Assembly: GCA_031273385.1 (NCBI GenBank)
Contig: JAISRY010000217.1
Location: forward strand, 1 to 10,082
DNA from: Tannerellaceae bacterium
GTDB taxonomy: Bacteria > Bacteroidota > Bacteroidia > Bacteroidales > Tannerellaceae
Reading direction: 5' to 3'
DNA: 10,082 nt
Shown here: in pieces, positions 7,104-10,082 of the stretch
How the letters are laid out: each line of letters starts with the position of its first letter
How positions within the stretch are numbered: the first letter of the stretch is position 1
Program-made: the position numbers and the translations under genes
Notes under the pieces: model-generated
Databases searched by the model: none
What the model saw: only the letters and a program-made list of their open reading frames with translations
Told to the model about the DNA's origin: nothing

Positions 7104-8660
7104 ATGATCGAAAGTATTGACACTTCTTTGGTTGACTGGTCGAGAGCGCAATTTGCTCTGACGGCGATTTATCATTGGCTCTTCGTCCCTCTCACATTAG
7201 GGCTTGGTATTATTCAAGCTATTATGGAGACCATTTACTACAAGACGGGAAAAGAGTTCTGGAAAACGACCGCCCAGTTCTGGATGAAACTCTTTGGAAT
7301 CAATTTTGCGATTGGCGTAGCTACCGGATTGATCCTTGAGTTTGAGTTTGGCACCAACTGGTCGAATTACAGTTGGTTTGTAGGCGACATCTTCGGTGCG
7401 CCATTGGCGATAGAGGGCGTTCTGGCGTTCTTTATGGAGGCGACCTTTATTGCGGTCATGTTCTTTGGATGGAACAAGGTCAGCAAAGGCTTTCACCTCG
7501 CTTCGACATGGCTTACGATTCTTGGGGCGACCATTTCCGCCCTCTGGATCCTGATTGCGAACGCATGGATGCAGTATCCTGCCGGTATGCAGTTCAATCC
7601 CGATACGGTACGCAACGAGATGTTCGATTTCTGGGCTGTCGCCCTCTCTCCGGTGGCGATCAATAAGTTCTTCCATACGGTGCTTTCCGGATGGATCGTG
7701 GGCAGTATGTTTGTCATCGGGATAAGCAGCTGGTATCTGCTGAGGAAGAGGGAAACGAAGCTGGCGCTGTCGAGCATCAAGGTGGCGGCGGCTTTCGGGC
7801 TGGTGGCCGCGTTGCTGTCTTTATGGACGGGCGATGGATCAGGCTATCAGGTGGCTCAGAAGCAGCCGATGAAGCTGGCCGCCATGGAGGGGCTCTATGA
7901 GGGAGGAAACGGCGTAGGGCTGGTAGGCATAGGGCTGTTGAATCCTGAGAAGAAAAGCTATGACGACAAGGTCGACCCGTTCCTTTTCAAGCTGGAGATA
8001 CCCAAAACGCTCTCTTTCCTGGCCGAACGTGACTTCAACGCCTACGTCCCCGGTATTACGAACCTGATCGAGGGAGGCTACCGGACTGCGGACGGCACAA
8101 TAGCCCTCTCTGCAGCGGAGAAGATCGCAAAAGGAAAACTGGCTATCCAGGCGCTTGCCGACTACCGCAAAGCCAAAAAAGCCGGCGACGAAGCCGGGGC
8201 GAAAGCCTATCGCGCAACATTGGACGAGAACTTCGCCTATTTCGGGTACGGGTATATCAAGAACCCGGCAGAGTTGATTCCGCCCGTTGGGCTGACCTAT
8301 TACTCTTTCCGCGTAATGGTGATATTGGGAGGATTCTTTATTTTGCTCTTTATCCTCATCTGCCTGCAATCCTATAAAGATAAGTTCGAGGATAAACGCT
8401 GGCTGCAATGGGTCTGCCTGTGGTCTATCCCATTGGCCTATATTGCGGGGCAAGCGGGGTGGATCGTGGCCGAAGTAGGCCGTCAGCCCTGGGCTATCCA
8501 GGATATTCTCCCGACCTCCGCCGCTATCTCGAAGTTGGATACCTCATCCGTACAGGTGACGTTCTTCCTATTCCTCGCCCTGTTCACCATACTGCTTATC
8601 GCAGAAATTGGGATTATGGTAAAAGCCATCAAAAAGGGAGCTAACGTATCCGAACAATAA
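7104..8660 (+). CDS. cydA: Cytochrome bd ubiquinol/menaquinol oxidase subunit I
   Basis: CydA is the haem-bearing, quinol-oxidising subunit of cytochrome bd in the inner membrane. It has 518 residues, near the E. coli 522. RAQFALTAIYHWLFVPLTLG holds His24 (E. coli His19, high-spin haem ligand). APLAIEG and AFFMEAT hold Glu104 and Glu112 (E. coli Glu99, Glu107, proton path). FFHTVLSGW holds His191, and SFRVMV holds Met405, the b558 ligands (E. coli His186, Met393). In the quinol loop, QPMKLAAME carries Lys257 and Glu262 (E. coli Lys252, Glu257), and GRQPW is at 459-463. All functional residues are therefore present. The loop from about 265 to 392 is long, with an Ala/Lys-rich helical part at 336-372, so it looks like the long type of quinol loop, though its sequence differs from that of E. 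coli. The quinol is presumably menaquinol. Confidence 0.96.
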   Translation: MIESIDTSLVDWSRAQFALTAIYHWLFVPLTLGLGIIQAIMETIYYKTGKEFWKTTAQFWMKLFGINFAIGVATGLILEFEFGTNWSNYSWFVGDIFGAPLAIEGVLAFFMEATFIAVMFFGWNKVSKGFHLASTWLTILGATISALWILIANAWMQYPAGMQFNPDTVRNEMFDFWAVALSPVAINKFFHTVLSGWIVGSMFVIGISSWYLLRKRETKLALSSIKVAAAFGLVAALLSLWTGDGSGYQVAQKQPMKLAAMEGLYEGGNGVGLVGIGLLNPEKKSYDDKVDPFLFKLEIPKTLSFLAERDFNAYVPGITNLIEGGYRTADGTIALSAAEKIAKGKLAIQALADYRKAKKAGDEAGAKAYRATLDENFAYFGYGYIKNPAELIPPVGLTYYSFRVMVILGGFFILLFILICLQSYKDKFEDKRWLQWVCLWSIPLAYIAGQAGWIVAEVGRQPWAIQDILPTSAAISKLDTSSVQVTFFLFLALFTILLIAEIGIMVKAIKKGANVSEQ

Positions 8661-8673
8661 CATTTAAAACATT

Positions 8674-9831
8674 ATGATCATGGACAGTACATATATACTA
8701 TTGCAACAATATTGGTGGTTGATCGTTTCGTTGCTTGGCGCTCTTTTGGTTTTTCTGCTGTTTGTACAGGGAGGGCAGTCGTTGCTCTTTCAGGTCGGGA
8801 AAACGCCGGTGCAGCAGAAAATGCTGATCAACTCCACCGGTCGCAAGTGGGAATTTACCTTTACTACGCTGGTGACGTTTGGCGGCGCCTTTTTTGCCTC
8901 CTTTCCCCTGTTCTATTCGACCAGTTTTGGCGGAGCGTACTGGGTGTGGATATTGATTTTGCTTTGCTTCGTCCTCCAGGCGGTGTCCTACGAGTATCAG
9001 GCGAAAAAGAATAACCTGTTGGGGAAGAAGACCTACCAGATATTCCTTCTCCTCAATGGCGTACTGGGGCCGGTGCTTTTGGGTACGGCGGTCGGTACGT
9101 TCTTTAACGGGGCGGAGTTTTTTGTGAATAAGGAGCAACTGACGGAGGTCGCCATGCCGGTGATCTCTTCGTGGGCGACACCGTGGCACGGGCTGGAAGC
9201 GGCCTTTGTGTTCTGGAACCTCTGCCTTGGCGTTGCCGTCTTCTTTTTATCCCGTGTGCTGGCATTGCTTTATTTTATCAATAATATCAATGACGAAGAG
9301 ATAAGGGATAGATCCCGCAAACGGTTGCTTCTCGAAGCGATCCTCTTCCTGGTATTCTTCCTTGTTTTCCTGGGTCACCTGCTTATCCAGGCGGGCTTTG
9401 CCGTCAATCCGGAAACGAAAGAGGTATTCATGCAACCCCACAAATACCTGATCAACCTGATCGAGATGCCTGTTGTGCTGGCTGTCCTGCTGATCGGCGT
9501 CGTCGGTGTGTTGTTCGGTATCGGAAAGACGCTGTTTTCCGCCGGGTGGAAGAAAGGGATCTGGTTTGCGGGGACAGGTACGGTGCTGACCGTCCTTGCG
9601 CTGCTGCTTATTGCCGGCTGGAACAATACAGCCTACTATCCCTCGATCGCCGATCTGCAAAGCTCGCTGACGATACAAAACAGTTCGTCCAGCCCGTTTA
9701 CGCTAAAGGTGATGAGCTATGTCTCTATTTTGGTGCCCTTTGTGCTGGCGTATATCTTCTATACGTGGAGAGCGCTGGATTTGCGCAAGATAGACAGTAA
9801 AGAGATGACGGATGAAGAACATACGTATTGA
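8674..9831 (+). CDS. cydB: Cytochrome bd oxidase subunit II
   Basis: CydB is the second integral subunit of cytochrome bd. It has 385 residues and about eight or nine hydrophobic helices. Family features include an N-terminal helix followed by FVQGGQSLLF, MLINSTGRKWEFTFTTLV at 50-67, FGGAFFASFPLFYST at 69-83 and, late, AGWNNTAYYPS at 314-324. Two acidic residues used in E. coli CydB (Asp29, Asp58) do not appear as Asp here: the first region reads QGGQ and the second is Glu60. This seems to be the Bacteroidota form rather than damage. The gene begins 13 bases after cydA. ATG codons at 8674 and 8680 are both possible, giving MIMDSTY or MDSTY; the second gives the more usual N-terminus. A strong terminator follows. 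Confidence 0.95.
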   Translation: MIMDSTYILLQQYWWLIVSLLGALLVFLLFVQGGQSLLFQVGKTPVQQKMLINSTGRKWEFTFTTLVTFGGAFFASFPLFYSTSFGGAYWVWILILLCFVLQAVSYEYQAKKNNLLGKKTYQIFLLLNGVLGPVLLGTAVGTFFNGAEFFVNKEQLTEVAMPVISSWATPWHGLEAAFVFWNLCLGVAVFFLSRVLALLYFINNINDEEIRDRSRKRLLLEAILFLVFFLVFLGHLLIQAGFAVNPETKEVFMQPHKYLINLIEMPVVLAVLLIGVVGVLFGIGKTLFSAGWKKGIWFAGTGTVLTVLALLLIAGWNNTAYYPSIADLQSSLTIQNSSSSPFTLKVMSYVSILVPFVLAYIFYTWRALDLRKIDSKEMTDEEHTY

Positions 9832-9851
9832 TTTCTGATTTTTTTCCCGAT

Positions 9852-9911
9852 CCCCGATGGCCGGAAAGGGGTTGCTCCTGTGTAGGCGGCTCCTTTCCCC
9901 TCGGGGTTTTT
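9852..9911 (+). terminator. Intrinsic terminator of the cyd operon
   Basis: CCCCGA at 9852-9857 pairs with TCGGGG at 9901-9906. Inside, GGAAAGG at 9863-9869 pairs with CCTTTCC at 9892-9898, leaving a loop of 22 bases. TTTTT at 9907-9911 follows directly. It begins 20 bases after the cydB stop. The two-part stem with a T-run makes this the only textbook terminator in the window. Confidence 0.75.
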
Positions 9912-9927
9912 CATTAGACCCCTCCCC

Positions 9928-9945
9928 TTTATAATGACGACGAAT
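9928..9945. repeat. Extra copy of the repeat arm found in the nested element
   Basis: TTTATAATGACGA at 9928-9940 is the exact reverse complement of 10051-10063 in the right arm of the nested repeat. The match continues as CGAAT against GAATT with one inserted base. It could be a remnant of a neighbouring copy of the same repeat. Confidence 0.5.
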
Positions 9946-9968
9946 CACAATCACCTGAAATCAAATAG

Positions 9969-10082
9969 TCATTGCGAGTACCCAATAAACTGCGTTTATC
10001 AAAAAGGGGAAATGACGAGAATTGATTGTTTTTTAGCCGATTGTAAATTCTCGTCATTATAAACGCAGTGAAGCAATCCAGA
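9969..10082. repeat. Nested inverted repeat, REP/MITE-like, possibly continuing past the right edge
   Basis: Three sets of arms are nested. The outer pair is ATTGC (9971-9975) with GCAAT (10073-10077). The middle pair is ACTGCGTTTAT (9989-9999) with ATAAACGCAGT (10059-10069). The inner pair is AATGACGAGAATT (10011-10023) with AATTCTCGTCATT (10046-10058). The loop is 22 bases. On the right the middle and inner arms touch; on the left they are split by 11 bases, CAAAAAGGGGA. The borders GTCATTGCGAG and GAAGCAATCC resemble a dispersed repeat seen in many bacterial genomes, recalled from memory. No coding sequence is visible here. Confidence 0.65.

Noticed and set aside
9832..9911. Attenuator or riboswitch after cydB
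   Set aside because: No gene follows in the window, and the simple two-part stem plus T-run is fully explained as a terminator.

Overview
The window comes from the phylum Bacteroidota, order Bacteroidales, and looks closest to the Porphyromonas/Tannerella/Parabacteroides side. Reasons: a porU-porV pair of the type IX secretion system (T9SS) directly followed by ispF, as I recall it in Porphyromonas gingivalis; a DUF4492-cydA-cydB operon of the Bacteroidota type; promoter boxes matching the Bacteroidota -7 consensus TAnnTTTG; and weak or absent Shine-Dalgarno sequences at most starts. I cannot name the genus from the sequence alone. By eye the coding part is more GC-rich than the ends of the window.

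Layout. Positions 1-233 (minus strand) hold an internal piece of a dinD-like gene that has lost its 5' end and runs off the left edge. Positions 225-314 are a short non-coding patch with two hairpins. Positions 315-1556 (minus) encode a predicted secreted lipase-type alpha/beta hydrolase lipoprotein. A 109-base divergent intergenic region with promoter-like boxes follows. On the plus strand come porU (1666-5031), porV (5082-6281) and ispF (6291-6776), close enough to form one transcription unit. After an AT-rich gap with two perfect -7 boxes comes a second unit: a small DUF4492 membrane protein (6865-7092), cydA (7104-8660) and cydB (8674-9831), closed by an intrinsic terminator (9852-9911). 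The right end (9928-10082) is non-coding and holds a nested inverted repeat resembling the dispersed repeats that carry an ATTGCGAG...GAAGCAAT border.

How the genes work together. PorU and PorV act at the outer membrane in the last step of type IX secretion: PorV carries cargo with a C-terminal domain, and PorU, a gingipain-family cysteine peptidase, cleaves that domain and couples the cargo to the surface. IspF is an unrelated housekeeping enzyme of the MEP isoprenoid pathway. DUF4492, CydA and CydB are the cytochrome bd quinol oxidase module, which reduces oxygen at low concentration and protects anaerobes from oxygen.

Most of the window is conserved core genome. I found no convincing undescribed multi-gene system. 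The parts not explained by known genes are the two ends: the broken dinD with its palindrome pair, and the nested repeat after cydB.
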